Assembly: GCF_019649055.1 (NCBI RefSeq)
Contig: NW_026570224.1
Location: 248,001-312,000 of the forward strand
Length of the DNA stretch: 64,000 nucleotides
Reading direction: 5' to 3'
Source: Paramacrobiotus metropolitanus
Taxonomy: Eukaryota; Tardigrada; Eutardigrada; Parachela; Macrobiotidae
Shown here in pieces: positions 1 to 12,045 of the stretch. Every line of letters starts with the position of its first letter. The stretch's first letter is position 1. The notes beneath the pieces were generated by a model. That model was not told where the DNA came from. It ran no database searches and was given only the letters and a program-made list of their open reading frames with translations. The translations under genes and the position numbers were made by a program.

Positions 1-3000
1 CCGTTGCACCGTGCCGTGGCGCTGGACGACCCGGCGCTGGTGGAATACTTGCTAGATAAGGTGGCAACCTATAGTGGTATACTGGAGCGAAGGCTCTAAA
101 GGTCATGGTTTAGGGCGCACCGACGGATATGCTGGACGCCGAAGGCCGCAGTCCGGTGATCATGGCGGCGGTGCGGGAAGCGTGGTACGCGGCGGCCGTC
201 ATGCTCAAGTACGGCGTCAATCCCTTCATCTGTGACCCGGTCTTCCAGCGCACCACGGCGCATCACGCCGCCATGGTGGGCGCGAACCCGCTGGATTGTC
301 CGGAACTAATCGAGCGCATGAACTCGGTACGCTCTTTTTCTGATTGAACGCTTTTGTACAACAGCCCGAAGTCCAATTTATCCCGCAGCATCCTGAATGG
401 AAGAAGCGTCTGGATGCGCTGGACAGTTTCGGGTACACGGCGCTACAGTACGCCGCAGGGTACGGTCACGTCGCCACGTTTAACGGACTGCTGCAGATCG
501 GCGCCAGTATCGATTCCAAGAATCACAAGAATAAAACGGTCCTTCATTACGCCGCAAAGTAACCAGGATTTTTCCTTGTCAAGCTGTGCGTTTCATAGTC
601 AGACTGGCAGAGTTAGCAGGTACGGACAGCTGGAGATGGTCCGAACACTGCTGGGCTACCCCATCGGTCCACGCATCCTCAACGCCATGGATCATCGTGG
701 GCGGGGCGCATTACACATGGCTGCGGCGTACGGTAAGTCCTCATTACGTTAATTCATTTCGGCTGTTAAATTACGGTTTTTCTTTTTAAAAGGTCACCAG
801 CAAGTGGTGGAACTGCTACTGTCCAAAGGCGCCTTCGCTTTCCGCGACGATTCCGGTCGAACCGCGTTCCACTTGGCCGCGGCGCGCAATCATTACCGTA
901 TGAGTGTTTTAGCTAGGGTCTTCAAAGGTCACGTTAACGTCTGATTGCAGAGATAATGGAGTCGATTGCTGTATACTTCGGCGCGGTACTGAACGATGCC
1001 GATAAATACGGGGTACGCCGCGTTTTTTCAACGATTGTTCAGTTTTTATAAGGTACCTCGTTTGCAGAACACCGCGCTGCATTTGGCGGCCGCCAATAAC
1101 GCTGCGGAAGCGGTGACATCCCTGTTGAATTCCTTAACCAACGCCGCGATGGTGGTACAAGCCGTGACGCGGGAGGAAGCGTCAGGGTACACACCGGTCG
1201 ATCTGGCCATCCGCAATAAGAACGAGCGCGCGGCACTGGCCTTCATCAATAGTAAACACTGGAAGCTCATCGTCATGCAGCACTCGTTCACATACGGCAC
1301 CGTCGTTCTCGGGTTGATCGCGCATCTCCCTAACGTGATGAAAGTACGCTTTGTGACCTTTTTCGTCGGCTTGTTGCACACTTGTCGATGGTTTCGTTGC
1401 AGCGATGCCTGGATCGCAGTATGAGCGAAGCCAAATTCGATGAGCATGGGTCGTACGTAAGTCGCTCGAATTGCTGTCCCTTTGATCTGTTGAATCATGC
1501 TTTTCCCTGTTGCAGACCGAGTACGACTTCACGATACTCCATCACTGTACGAACGCGGAGAAGAGTAAAGGCCCGTATAACAGTGTGGCCGTTCCCATGC
1601 GAGCGCTGAAAGTAGGCGCTCTTCCGAATTTCCGCTCCTTAAAATGTCCACCCACTAAAAAATTTTTAGCTGATGGCGACGATGCGGCGCAGTGATCTCC
1701 TCGCTCATCCCGTTTGCACAACGCTTCTGGAGCGCAAATGGTATAGTTCCCTACCATCTCCGTAAATCCTTAATCACTAGCGCGTTTTCCAGGATCTCCT
1801 ATGGAATGTACTGCTCCGGTAAATTCCAACCTCAGCAAACACCCGAACGCGTAAAACAGTGACCTTTCTCCGTCTGCAGGCATCATCATGGCGTCCAACC
1901 TGGTCTTCGTGTCGGTGCTGTCGTACGTGATGATGTCGGCCGTCGAGAGTGATTTGCGTCCCCACTTACTGGCAAAATCCCGTGCCAACGTGGCCTTCTG
2001 CCATCCCAACGGCTCGGAGGCCCTCAGCGGACCGGCATTCGCGCACTTCCACGAGGAGATCCTCTCCGCCAAGGATTACTCCTTCAAAGACACCCCGGCG
2101 CTTTTAACATTAGGTGTGGCGTTGATCATCATCTTCCTCAAAGAGCTCGCGGAGTTGCGCTCCGAGGTACACGCAATCAACGACCTCGATCAGCGTTCGC
2201 CGGCTCGATTGTTTTGTTGCAGGGTCTCCGGTACTTCATGCAGTGGATGAACTACATGGAGATCCTTCTGTTCATCACCTGCGGCGGGTTTGTCTTCTGC
2301 TTCTACCAGGATTACCGCGCCGGAGCCGTCGGACGCTATACGTACCAGTTCGGGACGGTGGCCATCTTTTTAGCCTGGTTCAACCTCCTCCGCTTCTTTC
2401 GACCGTACGCTAACTTTTCTATCACATTTTCAAGATTTTCAACACAACGATTACAGATTCGGGACATTCGGAATCTACTCGTTCATGTTCTTCACGATCC
2501 TGAAGACCTTGATCCAGGTCTCCGGGTTCTTCTTCCTCCTGACGGCCGCTTTCACCGGGGCCTTCAGCACGCTTTTCCAGACGAAGATCTACCCAAACTC
2601 CACCACATACTACGCCAAACACGTACGTACAACCTTCTGTAAGCAGTTTCCTGGATAATCTGGGATAATAATTCAGGATGATCCCTTGGATCCTGACGAC
2701 CTGCGCACCTCGCACGAGAACGTTGTCATCTCCGGGTTGCGCATCGGCGCCATGACCATCGGGGACCTGGAGTCCCTAGACAACTTCCTGTACCCGCTGA
2801 TGGACGGAATGATCGCCTACCCGGAACTGGCGTTCCTCTTCTACGCCGTCTTCCTGGTTCTGATGCCCATCCTGCTCAACAACCTACTGGTCAGATTTGA
2901 CACCACACAGTTTTCCGGTTTCTTATCCAGTCGTTTGATTTATAGACGGGTTTGGCGATCGGCGACATGGAGGCCATCCGCAGCAACGCCGTGACCTTAC

Positions 3001-3661
3001 GTCTGGAGATGCAGGTCTTCCTCCACGAATCCCTGGAGCGGGTCTTCCCGACGTTCCTTATCCACCGCATTCACCGCGCCACGGAGGTGTATAAACTGTA
3101 CACGCATCGACCCATTCCTTTCAAACACCGGGTACCTTTTTAATGCAATAAAGAAGTCGGCACATAAATAAATTTGGGAACCTGGGTGGTCCGCAGAGAA
3201 CTCGCGTAAAATAACTTCAGAAACGGGTTATTTTGCAGGTGGCCAAGTTTCTGCAGAGCGGCGGCATGGCCGAACCCAATGTGCCGCACATCCAGCCGCA
3301 GACACGCGAGTCCGAAGTGGAGGATGTGCCGTTGATGGCGCGCGACGAGACTTCCAATTTGTATAAACGGTGCAGCTTCGCGATTTTGACAGGTTTCTGA
3401 ATTAATGATAAATTCGTTGGTTTTATGCATTGTAGGTTGCGACAGCTGGATGATACTGTCGCGGAACAGCGCGAGATGCTGTCGCGGATCCTGAAGCAAA
3501 TGGAGCGGGATAGCGCGGAGCAAGAAGATCCCTCCTTCATCGCCAAGATGCGGAAGCGCAGTGAGCGTGCCGAGGAGGACCGGAAGCACGCCGAGCGCAT
3601 GCACATCACCGATCGCAAGGTGTCCTTCCGACGGCATGATCCCTTCGATCAGGACGACTAG
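1..3661 (+). CDS. TRPA-type ankyrin-repeat cation channel, 5' truncated by window edge
   Basis: Exons by GT-AG: 1-60, 114-326, 365-558, 620-732, 793-897, 951-1012, 1068-1343, 1403-1456, 1516-1611, 1670-1740, 1793-1818, 1880-2166, 2223-2404, 2457-2622, 2677-2889, 2946-3131, 3239-3369, 3436-3661. They total 2661 nt, exactly 887 codons. The first ~390 residues are ankyrin repeats (PLHRAV, ALQYAAGYGH, ALHMAAAYGH, TALHLAAANN). A linker (RSDLLAHPVC, then KWISYGMYC) leads into six membrane segments from about 1880. The segment ending FGTFGIYSFMFFTILKTLIQV resembles S5 of TRPA1, and NLLTGLAIGDMEAI matches the conserved end of S6. The C terminus is a charged coiled coil (RLRQLDDTVAEQREML). Family role: plasma-membrane, Ca2+-permeable, non-selective channel sensing irritants or temperature. 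More N-terminal ankyrin repeats presumably lie upstream of base 1. TRPA1 versus another TRPA subfamily cannot be decided here. Confidence 0.92.
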
Positions 3662-4990
3662 GCCTGCTTTGCCAGCCACTTTTCCTCACGCTTTCACAAA
3701 ACCGCCACAAGAAATAGATTAAGTTTTCCATAAGAATGGCTGCTGTTTTTCTGGAACTGTCTGGGAGCTTCACAAATCGCTTGCTTCACAAATCGCTTGT
3801 GCTCATTTTTATTAATGTACTGTAAACTGTAATTTACAATAATTATTAATAGCCTTAACTATTTTTGTTGAACATTAAAACATTAATTATATCAGAGAGC
3901 GATAATGTATGCGCCCGAGGAAAAAGCGCGTTCCAGCTAAAGATGTTGTTCTTGTTGATACTTGTTGTACGTCTTATGTAGGTCCAGTTTATTTTTGGCA
4001 ATTGCTAAGCAACGCGACTTTCGCGCACACTGTATTACTTTTGCAATACGTATTGGAAACTTGCTTTGTATAATATATTGCTTTGTATAATAGTGACACT
4101 ACTTAGCACGTGGAACGGTGGAAGAAGAGTTCTTGCTTCTTTTGATCTACATAATTTAAATAACGCGAAATTTCTCCTACTGTCATGTTTCTCGCAAATC
4201 TTGAGAACCCGTACCGCTATCGCGTTCTAACACGCTGGTTGCAATTTGTGGCCAAACTCAGGAGATTTTCATTGCGTTAATACTGCGAAATACAATTTTC
4301 TTATCAAAAGCTTCATGACTGCATATTTTGGCTGGTTCCCCGTCGCCACCACCTCCGCCCTGCCTATGTCCCTGCGGGAGGTGGACTGTCCGGATGCTGT
4401 CAGCACCTAAGCCCGGCCGCGACGGGCATAAAGTTCACGCTGCTGCTGCACCGCCGTCGTTGCACTTCGCCAGCGGCCGCATCCATGGCGCCCAGCCCTG
4501 GCCGGTCCCCGCGGCGCCGGCGTCCTCCGCGTCCCGGCCCGGAAGTGGGACGCGGCGACGGCGACAGGAACTGCGGGAGTTGGGATTGTACAGTTCCGGA
4601 GATGAGGAGCTGCGCTTGAGTGGGGAAGAGGAAGGGAGAGCGGGGATCGGGGATTTGTAGGGGAGGAAGAGGGAAAGGGAGAGGGACAGGACAGCGTCAG
4701 CCGCAACTACAGTTTGTATACCTACTTTACGATTTTTGCATTTGGAGTTTCTGCATTCCACATACTTCACTTAAATATAACAAGCAGCGTTCTTTATTTT
4801 TAATTTATGTGCCTCTTACCACCAATTTTGGTTCCAGACACGTTGTTTTTTAAATGCTTTACGAACCTAATCAGTAAACAAAGCAAAATCTGATTTTCGC
4901 TAATTGACGGCTTTTCTGGATTGGGTAATCTTTAGTAAGCTTTCGCCTTTTGATTATACTGTAGTTGTGCTTCTTGTGTTGTGTAACATT
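3662..4990. other. Intergenic spacer with GC-rich island
   Basis: 3662-4320 is AT-rich 3' flank of the TRPA gene with no convincing exon. 4328-4700 is an abrupt GC-rich block, open in one frame that begins at a TTG rather than an ATG and ends ELRELGLYSSGDEELRLSGE before a stop at 4660. It is followed by a purine (GA) tract at about 4620-4695. It could be a first exon or promoter region of the next gene, but I found no splice junction that joins it in frame to the exon at 5006, so I do not call it coding. Confidence 0.4.
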
Positions 4991-5005
4991 CATACGTGTT
5001 TTTAG

Positions 5006-8000
5006 GTGAGACCGAGATCGTTAAACCAGTGAAACCCAAAAGGAAGAACCCAGTCGCAGCAAAATGTAAGCAGCCCATGTAAGTACTGTAAGTACGCGCA
5101 CTTCCTCCCAATTCCCACGAAATCGACAGACGCCTTTTATCTATCATAGCATCACGCAATGCAGGCGACTTATCACTCTAAAAAATAAGCTTCGCGAACT
5201 CTGAGATTTATGAGATCCATTAGCGAATGCAGTTTCGCCCAGTTTTTAATGGGAATATTGCTTTCTAGTGTGCCAGTGAAACCAGAAAGGCTGCCTAGTT
5301 CAACGAAACATTCAGGTTGACCAGGAAAACGTCCACAGTAATCAACGATCCATGACCTTTCCGCTGTTTTTCAGAAAGCAGTCCGCCGCGTCGTCGTCCC
5401 GAGCGCAAACGCAGAAAAGATGACGAGCCGGGCTCGCCGCTCCGCAAGATCTCCAAGCGGAAATCCCTGCAGAAACTCTTCCGGAAAGCGTTGTACTTCT
5501 TCGAAGGACTCCGCACCTGCAACGAAATCGCGTCCAGCCTGCCGCGTCTGCCTTCCAAAAAGGGCCGGAAAAGCCACTGGCTGGATGACTCCTCCAAGCA
5601 GCTCACCAGCTCCTCCTCCGAATCCGTCACCCAAAGGTCACGGGAGAGCCGGGTTCATCCCGACCGCGGGGACTCCGTTCCCGTCGTTAAACGCGATCAG
5701 TCCGTCACCCCGGTGCGAGAGGTCACGGCGCATCGGTGCCCGGTGCATTCCTGCACCTGCAGCAGCCGCCACCCGTGGGCGGGGGTGTGCGAGCCACGGC
5801 GGGGTGGAGACGCCGAGTGGGCCGGAGGAGGGACGGATCTCGATTATCTCCGATGACTGGGCGTTCCCGTTGCGGACGATGGAGACGGTGACGCAGACGA
5901 TGGCCAAAGCGTCGTTGTCGGTGCCGCTGATGCAGGCGCACCGCGGAATGTATCCCTATGTGCATCCGACGCCGGAGCTGCCGAAACCGGGATTGGATTT
6001 TAAAGAGGTGACTGACGGTAAGAGTTTTCGTTTCTCAACAATTTTCGAATGACCATCAAAATATTTATCAGAAATTTCATGAACCGTAATGTGCTGCCTT
6101 AATAATTTTTTGACCTTTCTCTTTTAATCTAACTGGAATAAATATCACGAAAAAGTACAGATTAAAGTGTGCAGTTTAGTAAAAATTTAACTGCGCGTGT
6201 TAGATTTTGATGTCTAATTTAATGCAGTGAAGAATGTGACCAACGACGCAAAACGACCGGATTTGCTGCCGCCTAATACACCGCAGCCAATAAGCGATGT
6301 CGCCATCGACGACATGCCGCAATCACCGCCCAACCGTACATTATCCAAAAGCAAAAGCTCCTCCGCCGTAACCGTGAAGACTAAGGCGCCCTCCGTACCC
6401 GCCGCTCAACCAACCACATCCGAATCCGAACGCACAGTCACCAAGTTAAAACCGCGACCGAACTACAGTCAAGACCTGCTTGTTGAGCGGCCGCTGCGGC
6501 GTCGCGGACGTTTCTACTTCCGCTTCCGGTTGAACAACCGCCTTCAACGGCGGTTATCCCGGATGTTCCGCCAAAAACACCAACAGGAACAGCACGAAAA
6601 CCAGGCAAAGGTCACCGAATTACCCGTTAAACCGGCAGCGACACCGGTGGTCACGGCGAGCGAATCCAGTTCCGTCGTGTCGAAATCCCTGCAGAAAAGC
6701 GCCGAGATAATCCCGAATGTGGTGCCCATAGCAAGCCCTAATAGCGCCATCCACCCGCTCTTCCAGATGAACCAAGCTGTCGCCGGCACCAACACGGTGG
6801 TGGAGGATTTCGTCACCAGTTTGACCAGCGTGCTGCAAACGTTAAATTCCGAGTTGCACCGGTCCAACAACGAATTAGGCCGTGCCGATGAGAAGTTACG
6901 CGCTGTGGAAGCGGAGAACGCTGTTCTGCGGAATAAAGTCCTTCTCGGGCAAACCGAGCCGGTGGTGATGCCGAAAATCTCCACGGAATCGGGTTCGACG
7001 TTGACGCCGGGGAAGAGTTTCAGTCAGACGGAAACCAGTAAATCGGAGACTGTCAAACCGGATACGAAAGAATCTAAATCGGAGACAACTGTTTCTGTGC
7101 GAGAGAAGAAAGCAGTCAAAAGGTCACCGTCCGTTAAAGAGCGTTCGGTGGAACGGGAAAACCGGACGCAAAGAAAAATGACCGAGAAACCGAATAAAAC
7201 GATGGGAACGCCGCGAAGAAGCAGACAAGAGAGTTCGGCGAAAACCCGTCGACGACCAACGACCGAATCCAGCGATAATTCGGTGGTTTACGGGTTGTGC
7301 CGATCGGAAGCGGCGTACAGCGTGTTCAACCAGAAAGCCAGGCGTCCCACACGACAGGTTTACGACACCGGGCAATTGTCAACGATGAGCGACGATAATC
7401 TCGTACAGAAGATTAAGGAGAATCCGTACCGGCTTCCTTCAATAAAGCTCCAAAAAAGTGCGGAGAAAATCGCGGCAACGGAACCGTTCCCGGTCGTGGA
7501 ACTTCCGGCACTCCCGGATTTTTTTCGAGAAACCGCCTCCCGGAACGTCAGCACCGCGGAATCGCTAATCCAATCCGCGCCGGTCGACTCCCGTTTTGTC
7601 TCCAGCTGTCATTCCCTGACTTCGACCGAGAAACCGCCGACGGCCACCACGGAATGCCAGACCGGTCCAGAGCTGCTGGCCACCGCCATCGGGTGCCAGA
7701 CCTCATTGAGCACCGACGGAATCCCGCGGGCGACCGTCCCGGTCACCCATAGCTCCGACTCCGGCGTCCAGGTCGGGGAACCCTCCGTCCTACCGGACGC
7801 CGAGGTCCCCGCCGTCAAGGTCGGTGTCAACATCTCCGACAGCACCATCGTCGACAGCGAGACCGGGAAACAGTTCCGCATGGCGGACGGGAACCTCTCG
7901 GACTCCGTCCACTCCGACGAGGAGACCCACCCGGGGACCGGGAAACTGAAGGTCCACAGCGATGTCCGACGGATGTCGGACGGGCAGCTGCAGGCCAAGT

Positions 8001-11000
8001 TGCACTCCATCCAGTCCTTGACGGACGGCGCCACCGTGCACCCGTTGAAGGACTTCCTGGAGTACTTGTTCTTCCTCCTCGGACTCCGGGGTCCCTACGC
8101 CGAGGAGGACTACTTTATCCCGGTGTGCCATGTCGAGGACTCACACATCTTGTGGAATTCGTGGAAAGCGAAGCTTTTTACAATGCCGCAGTATATCGGG
8201 TCGGATGAGGAAGAGGGCCGGGTGCCGTTGGGGGATTTCGCGTACTACACCATCGACCGGCTCTTCCATTTCGTCAACACGTACTGCGTGGTCCGCGGCT
8301 GGGCGTTCACCCTCGTCAACCGGGAGAGCTACGAAGCCACTGGGGATCTAAAAGCCATTTACGAGTTGACGCGCAAAGGCGTCATCGAAATTCCGGCGGA
8401 CCGGCCCAAGATCTTCACCGACGATGAAATCCAGAATCGGCGGATTATTCGCCTGTTCCTGATGAACAGTTTCCGGTTGGACCGAACCGGACAGCTGGAC
8501 TGTATTAAACGGCAGAAATGTCTCTACTACATCCACCTCTTTAAAAACGAAATGATCAGCAATCCCAGCCGCGACGAGATCCGCGTGTACCGTGACCTTT
8601 TACAACACTGCAAAGTCCCGGAAGTGGCTAGTTTCTCCAAGAAGGACCGTGTGCTGGTCGAGATCATCGTGCGGAATTGGTTATCCTATAAACCAATTCT
8701 CCACGTGGAGAGCGGCCTGGACCCGGACTTTCAGAAACTGCGGGCGGAGACCAAACGCTGGCTGACCCAGACGACCCTGGTCAACTTCCGCAACCGCTAC
8801 GGGCATATCGGGGCGCTACGGATGATGGCGGAGAAGTATCTGCGCGGGATGCTGGGCACCATGCAGCACGAGTACCGCACCTTCGTCTCCAACATCCTGC
8901 GCATCGAGCAGGACCCGAACACCCACCGGTGGAGGTTCCCCGATAAGTTCCTGGAGAATGTGGAGGACGCGGGGTTGGAGCACGCCGTGCAGAGCTACAT
9001 GGTCCCGTACCGGTTCGCCGATAAGTTCGCCCTGCCGCACCAGGAACCGGTCCTGACGAAGAAGGAGGCCGGCCGCGAGGAGACCTTCCATATTGTGGAG
9101 AACCTCTACGCCCAGGCCAACCGCCCGCGGGGTGGGGTGCCGCCCAAGGTGGATCTGCGGGCGGTGGCCAAGGCGCAGAACTACCGGGAGCAGCTGAAGA
9201 ATCCCGATGTGCGCCGGCACCTGATGGAAAGGGGGAAGTTGGGACAACCTCCGCGGGCAGGACCCATGAGTCCCGTGGAGGATCCGTCGGAGGATGATGA
9301 TCTGCGTTCGGAAGTAGGTACAGCCGCGATTGTTTCTCATCAGCTACCTTAGTTAACCGTCAAACCGGCTTTAGCGTACTGAACGGACGCGGAGGACCCA
9401 AAGGTCACGGAGAACTGCCCGGCTGGAAGAGGAGGACGAGGCCGTGGAGTCCCGGTCGGATTCCAGTATATCGGTTAAACTGGAGAAGCGGGAGATTGAG
9501 ATGCCCAGGACGCCGTATGTCCCGCCACCGCCGGTGCAGCCGGTCATGCAGAATTCGTATCCGCGCTCTCATTTAGCGGTATGTACTGTACTGTATATCG
9601 AATCCGCTTCATACAGATATTAGAAAAGTATTTCTTCTTTGTTTCGATTCATAATTATGACAGTATTAACCAGACACTACTGCTACAAAATTAGGTACTA
9701 CCAAAACATCCAATACCATCATGCGCGGGAAGTAGAAAAAGCGCGGGTTTTCGTTCGCAAATGAAAAAATGTTCGTTCGCTAATCTTAGAAAATGCGCGG
9801 GTTTTCGTTCGCAATTATACAGAAGCGTACTGCCTTATATACGTTGTTAAAGAGTGTAATGTGACCTTTTTTTTGATAGGCATCTTCGCCGTTTCTCCAA
9901 ACTATGGCTTCGATGGCCACACCGGTACATGCTGTCTATTTTCGTAATGGACCGGAATGCAATTATCTAAGCTAGCAGTGATAATAATTATTACTATTTT
10001 AATGCAACAAGCTGTCCGGCTAAACAGGCACCGCGTTCCATGTACCAACCGCCGCCCATCTTCCCCGGAGCCCAAGCGCCGCCACTCCATTATACACCGC
10101 GCTCGCCTCTTCCGCCGCCATCGGTTATCCATCAACAGCCGAGGGCGCCATCCAGCGTGGCCAAGATCCCACCGGCGCCGTCTGTTTCGGGCACGCAACG
10201 CAAGCCGCCCAGCATTGCGGTAAGTGCTCATAATTCCAGACCGAGAAACATTCTTGCCTGCCCGATCAATGAATACAAAGTAATGCTATTCAGTTTCAAA
10301 ACGTCCATGCATATGTTCATACAACATGCATCCATATGTTCATACAACACTGCCGTACTTTACGAGTGCCTTATTCGGCTAGTGCTTTCGAAAACGGCTC
10401 GGTTTACCTACACATTTTGTAATTCGATAATCAGATGACACTGTCGCGTCGATCGGTTACATGGCAGTACCTAGTGTGCACGCGAGGTGCTGCAATTAAG
10501 TCTTCGTCAAGTGATGCACGTTCCATAGCAGAGCATACATTTCCACAGCAGAGTTTGTCTGACGCCACGACGAGCGTACGTAACACTTTTCCAATTCCAC
10601 AATCCCAATACCATTTCCCAGTGGTATTGGCGCTCGCGCTCGTGCAATCATGTGGTTCGCAACCACCACTAGTAGTCTATAAGCCCTGAATAGCACCGTT
10701 CTAAAGAGAAATGTACGGAGTCGGTGGCATGACCTCTGAACCGGTAACAAGACAGCCTGTAATGCGAATTCAATTCTGTGTGCATATTGTGTATATTGTG
10801 CGCTGTAGGGTCATCCGTTGCCGGCCCACTTCTCCCCGAACATCACCCGCTTCGTGGCGTCCAAACTGCACACCCCCGTCAAGACCAAATCCCCGCCGGT
10901 ACCCGGCGGCCCGGTGCCGGGTTTCTCCGGCACCGACATGTTTGCCGCACCTCCGCGGCCCCAGCCCCCTCTCCCCGCGCTGACACGACCATCCCCGGTG

Positions 11001-11093
11001 CCCGGCGGCGATAAAAAGCGGCCGGTTCCGCAGCGACCAGCGGCCGATGTCGATCAGGGATTCGTCTGGAATATCCCGGGACAGAGACGCTAA
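5006..11093 (+). CDS. Large orphan protein: disordered, coiled coil, one compact domain
   Basis: Not recognised. Exons: possibly 5006-5065, about 5376-6018, 6228-9313, 9375-9578, 9881-9924, 10028-10219, 10809-11093. The main exon encodes ~1028 residues: basic, Ser/Thr-rich sequence, a coiled coil around 6800-6950 (LHRSNNELGRADEKLRAVEA), then short repeats with CQT or VQV cores (ECQTG, GCQTS, SGVQVG) near 7650-7780 and SQTE near 7020. These resemble LC8-dynein-light-chain TQT motifs (inference). A compact aromatic-rich domain of ~330 residues follows (about 8040-9050: FLEYLFFLLGLRGPYAEEDY, FAYYTIDRLFHFVNTYCVVRGW). The C terminus is Pro-rich. Downstream exons join cleanly in phase and end at a TAA. 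The 5' end is unresolved: exon 5376 reads well in one frame to about 5700 but in another from about 5860, and joining 5006-5065 to it gives a stop. A cytoskeletal or scaffold role is a guess. Confidence 0.75.
9730..9820. repeat. Short direct repeats in an intron of the orphan gene
   Basis: The 20-mer gcgcgggttttcgttcgcaa occurs perfectly at about 9741 and again at about 9794. A related shorter piece (gttcgttcgctaatct) lies between them. All are inside the intron 9579-9880. Confidence 0.8.
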
Positions 11094-12045
11094 AACGAAC
11101 CGCTTGTAGCGACTGGTTGTCACTTTATTGTACCTGGATCTCCTGTAGCTGCACGCTCTGAACTGTTGTGCGTCGGACACAGTAGAGCACAAGTTCATTC
11201 ATGTTGTTGTTGGTTGATGGGTGGGGTTTCTGTGTGCTTGTGTCCTGCTTGATTTTGGCATGATGTGGGTGTTTTTGTACTGTAACATATTTCTTTTTGC
11301 TGGTATCAAGTGCTTGATTAGCCAAAACTTTGACATTTATAAATATTTATTCCGATTAAGCAATGACGGTCAGTATGGGCAACAGATGACACCATTAAAA
11401 CAAATTATGCACATGCAAAAATTCAAAAATACTGCCAAGAATCGCAGGTTCTCCCACTTGTATGACAGATCCTATAATGGACGGGTTTATTATGTAGAAA
11501 AATCAAACCAGAAAAGAGTGCAAAGCTTGGTAAAGAAAATTCCTGACGAAATTTTCAAACATGCTGTTAGAATATCGCCACGCGCGGTAACGAATGAGGC
11601 TTGGTAAGTTGGTGGCACGGTTGGTCGTTAGCATGCCGCCGGCCGATCCATTTAGGTCACACAACACCGGCTCTTGGGCAGAGGACGCGGTTGGGAAAGG
11701 GGCGCGGTCTCCCGCGCAATAACGCGTGCGCGCTGCATCTCCCGCAATAATGCGTGGAGTGTCAGCCGGGTTAATTTGGCCAGACCATGCGTATGCAAGA
11801 TCACCGCCATCCCACCGGCAATATTGCGAGCCCAGTGCCCTTGCGGATCATTATACATGTAGAACCCTACAATCTGACAAAATGGCCAAATGAAACAGCT
11901 GACTGATAAGCAGTACTGCTTAAGCAGATCTACTCTTCATTAAAGCAACCTACCAAAACCACGTTAATTCTATCCAAAACTGTTCAAAAATTGAGTAGGT
12001 AATAAATAACTAATAATTAGTGTTTTTGTACGAGCTTAATTAAAA
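11094..12045. other. Spacer with small open frames
   Basis: No recognised gene on the + strand. A 128-codon + frame at 11221-11607 has a hydrophobic start and a basic tail, but I recognise no domain. On the minus strand 11652-11880 could be an exon and is listed separately. 11880-12045 is AT-rich and leads into the foldback element. Confidence 0.4.
11652..11875 (-). CDS. Candidate terminal exon of the minus-strand F-box gene
   Basis: On the minus strand a good acceptor (cagattgtag) precedes an open stretch reading FYMYNDPQGHWARNIAGGM, then LHTHGLAKLTRLTLHALLRE, ending at a stop at 11652. It lies downstream of the last assigned exon of the F-box gene and has coding-like composition. Direct joining to the exon ending at 12940 gives the wrong phase, so another small exon would have to lie between. 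An alternative terminal exon starting after ttttag near 12910 is also possible. The foldback element would lie in the intron. Confidence 0.3.

Noticed and set aside
4328-4660. GC-rich 110-codon frame between TRPA and the orphan gene
   Set aside because: It starts at TTG, and no donor joins it in frame to the next exon; kept only as a GC-rich island.
11221-11607. 128-codon plus-strand frame
   Set aside because: No domain, no splice context, and unusual composition for a coding exon here.
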